From an uncultured Bulleidia sp. (GTDB lineage: Bacteria > Bacillota_I > Bacilli_A > Erysipelotrichales > Erysipelotrichaceae): DNA of 14,445 nucleotides. The stretch lies in the NCBI GenBank assembly GCA_934757945.1, contig CAKVLT010000042.1:1-14445 (forward strand), written 5' to 3'. Shown piece by piece: positions 12,997 through 14,445 of the stretch. Under the pieces are notes generated by a model. The model saw only the letters and a program-made list of their open reading frames with translations, was not told where the DNA came from and ran no database searches. Position numbers and translations under genes: made by a program. Each line of letters opens with the position of its first letter. The first letter of the stretch is position 1.

Positions 12997-14445
12997 TTAA
13001 GCATTCTGAAGAGTATTCTGTTCTTCGTCGTTTTCTGCGTTATCGTCGTCTTTTTTGTGCCATTTCTTAGCTAACACTGTAGTAACAACACTGATGAGAG
13101 CAAATACTACCATCAATACTGTCCACTTATCTGTCAGTGCCATTGGCAGAGACATATTTTCTGTCAAGAAGAATACGATAACTGCAACGATTGCGTCTAC
13201 TGCACCGACAACTTTCCAGATTCTGTGACGTTTGGAGATTTCAGAATCTTCTTCGTCTTCTTCTGTACTCATGACTGTCTGAGCATCTGTATCTTCGTCT
13301 TGCTTAGCATCTTCTTCTTTCTTATGTTTGGAAAGAAGTGCGAAGATTGCAAGAACTACTGTGATAGCTGCGCAGATCAGATTAATCAGTGCCCAGTATG
13401 CTTTGCCTGCTGCCTCAGGAGTTGGATCATTCTTGATTGTCTCTGTCTTCTTTGGAGCAGTCTGTGGAGTCTTCTGTTCTGTAATGGTTGTTTTAGGAGT
13501 CTGTACTTCAGCTGTTGTTGGAGTATCCTGTGGAGCTACCTCTGGTCCTGGATTTACAGGAGGCTGTGGAGGAGTTACAGGGGCAACCTGCTGAGGAGTA
13601 ACTGTTAATGTACCATTGACTGTTGTGACTTTGTAGTTGGAAGCCAGTGTATTTTCATTGAACGCATAGTCGAATGTATTTGCACTGGAACCTGCTGCTG
13701 TCTGAGTACCTGTTACATTGTATGTGACACCTTCACCAACTACGAATCCATCGCCTGTTATAACGATTTCACCGTTTGTAAGTGCTGTACCATCATATAC
13801 TTTTTCAGCATTTCCACTTGTCATTGTGATTTCACGAGGAAGGATGTCATAGTGAACATCGAATGTGCCTTCGTAATTGTTCGTACCTGTTACTGTAACA
13901 GTAACTGTACCGGCATTAGTTGTGTCTTCGGAGAATTCCAATGTGTAATCTTTGCCTTCTTCAAGGACATTACCCTTATCATCTTTGATAACTGGTTTCT
14001 GTTGCTGAGATTCACCGTTGTACTTAACGTCTTCAGGTGTTTCAACTGTGATATTTGCGTCTTCACCTGGTTCTTCAGGTGTGACAGGAATAATGGACTT
14101 AGGTGTGATTTCAAATTTTCCAGCATTGTATGTTACATGGTAGTTACCTTGATCTTCATCACCTGTTACGTTGATAACATATGTTCCAACATCTTCACCT
14201 GGTTCTCTTTCAAGCTCGTAGATGACTTCATCATTTCCGATTGTACCTTCTACCTTGGCTGTGAGCTCAGGATCTGTTTCACCATATACCTTACCAGCAT
14301 TGTTTGCTGTAACGGTTACTTCAGCAGGAGTGATTGCATAGGTTCTTACAACTGTTCCTGTGTAGTTACCAATACCTTCGATAGTTACTGTGATTGTATG
14401 TACATTTGTGAAATCTTCTGTGTCATAAGATACTGTGTAATCTGT
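12997..14445 (-). CDS. Large repeat-containing cell-surface protein, C-terminal part, 5' end outside window
   Basis: The reading frame is open from the right edge to the TAA at 12997, so the visible 482 residues are a fragment. They include MBG-like beta repeats with AGKVYGETDPEL and AEKVYDGTALTNGEI openings, each introduced by an ITPAEVTV or LPREITM type strand. A Pro/Thr-rich linker (about 13600-13420) follows. Then come three hydrophobic segments (about 13401-13333, 13221-13159, 13128-13066) separated by acidic or basic loops, and an acidic tail. There is no LPXTG sortase motif, so membrane helices seem to anchor it. The role is probably adhesion or cell-surface structure. The TTG at 13941 is internal and not the start. 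Confidence 0.87.
   Translation of the reverse strand, partial: TDYTVSYDTEDFTNVHTITVTIEGIGNYTGTVVRTYAITPAEVTVTANNAGKVYGETDPELTAKVEGTIGNDEVIYELEREPGEDVGTYVINVTGDEDQGNYHVTYNAGKFEITPKSIIPVTPEEPGEDANITVETPEDVKYNGESQQQKPVIKDDKGNVLEEGKDYTLEFSEDTTNAGTVTVTVTGTNNYEGTFDVHYDILPREITMTSGNAEKVYDGTALTNGEIVITGDGFVVGEGVTYNVTGTQTAAGSSANTFDYAFNENTLASNYKVTTVNGTLTVTPQQVAPVTPPQPPVNPGPEVAPQDTPTTAEVQTPKTTITEQKTPQTAPKKTETIKNDPTPEAAGKAYWALINLICAAITVVLAIFALLSKHKKEEDAKQDEDTDAQTVMSTEEDEEDSEISKRHRIWKVVGAVDAIVAVIVFFLTENMSLPMALTDKWTVLMVVFALISVVTTVLAKKWHKKDDDNAENDEEQNTLQNA

Noticed and set aside
13225..13608. Plus-strand open frame rich in cysteine over the surface-protein gene
   Set aside because: It is antisense to the linker and membrane region, where repetitive codons give long open frames. 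It has no ribosome binding site and no family resemblance.
13890..14126. Short minus-strand open frame inside the repeat protein
   Set aside because: It lies in another frame of the same strand as the surface protein, whose own frame is open through the region with clear MBG-like repeats.

Overview
The window reads as chromosome of a low-GC (about 40% by eye), AT-rich Gram-positive member of the Bacillota, most likely a gut-type Erysipelotrichia or Clostridia relative. The grounds are GGAGG-type ribosome binding sites, TATAAT promoters, hairpin plus T-tract terminators, a D-aspartate cross-bridge gene set, a lipoprotein signal and a multi-repeat surface protein. The species cannot be fixed from the sequence alone.

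Left part, minus strand (1-3950): a three-gene operon encodes an AsnB-type amidotransferase, an ATP-grasp ligase and an aspartate racemase. Together these can make D-Asp, attach it to the peptidoglycan precursor and amidate it to D-isoasparagine. The operon ends in a hairpin terminator that overlaps the racemase stop codon. Exactly after the T-tract lies the 5' end of a group II intron (class C type), which runs off the window.

Middle, plus strand (3976-6352): a two-gene ABC transporter (ATPase plus a large ABC-2-like permease) is read from a promoter that carries a near-perfect dyad, and it ends in a strong terminator.

Centre-right, minus strand (12146 down to 6360): one tightly packed operon, with 4-base ATGA overlaps and short gaps, encodes a minimal type IV pilus / type II secretion-like machine. 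In order of transcription it holds a 23-codon leader ORF, a transglutaminase-like lipoprotein, a GspF/PilC platform protein, four small single-membrane-segment proteins (pilin-like or DUF4860-like), a PilT-family ATPase, and a SARP/BTAD-type regulator whose C-terminus looks like a degenerate GGDEF domain. No PilB ATPase, prepilin peptidase or canonical prepilin is present here. A terminator-like hairpin lies only about a dozen bases ahead of the leader ORF's ribosome binding site. That leaves no room for a promoter after it and suggests attenuation or controlled read-through.

Right part, minus strand (12290-14445): a Phd/YefM-RelE/ParE toxin-antitoxin pair with its own promoter and an operator-like inverted repeat lies directly upstream of the pilus-like operon. 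Beyond it is the C-terminal part of a large repeat-containing surface protein (MBG-like repeats, proline/threonine-rich linker, three predicted membrane helices, no LPXTG). Its gene continues past the window's right edge.

The strongest leads are the T4P-like operon with its leader element, transglutaminase and BTAD-GGDEF-like regulator; the D-Asp cross-bridge operon; and the class C intron sitting behind a terminator.
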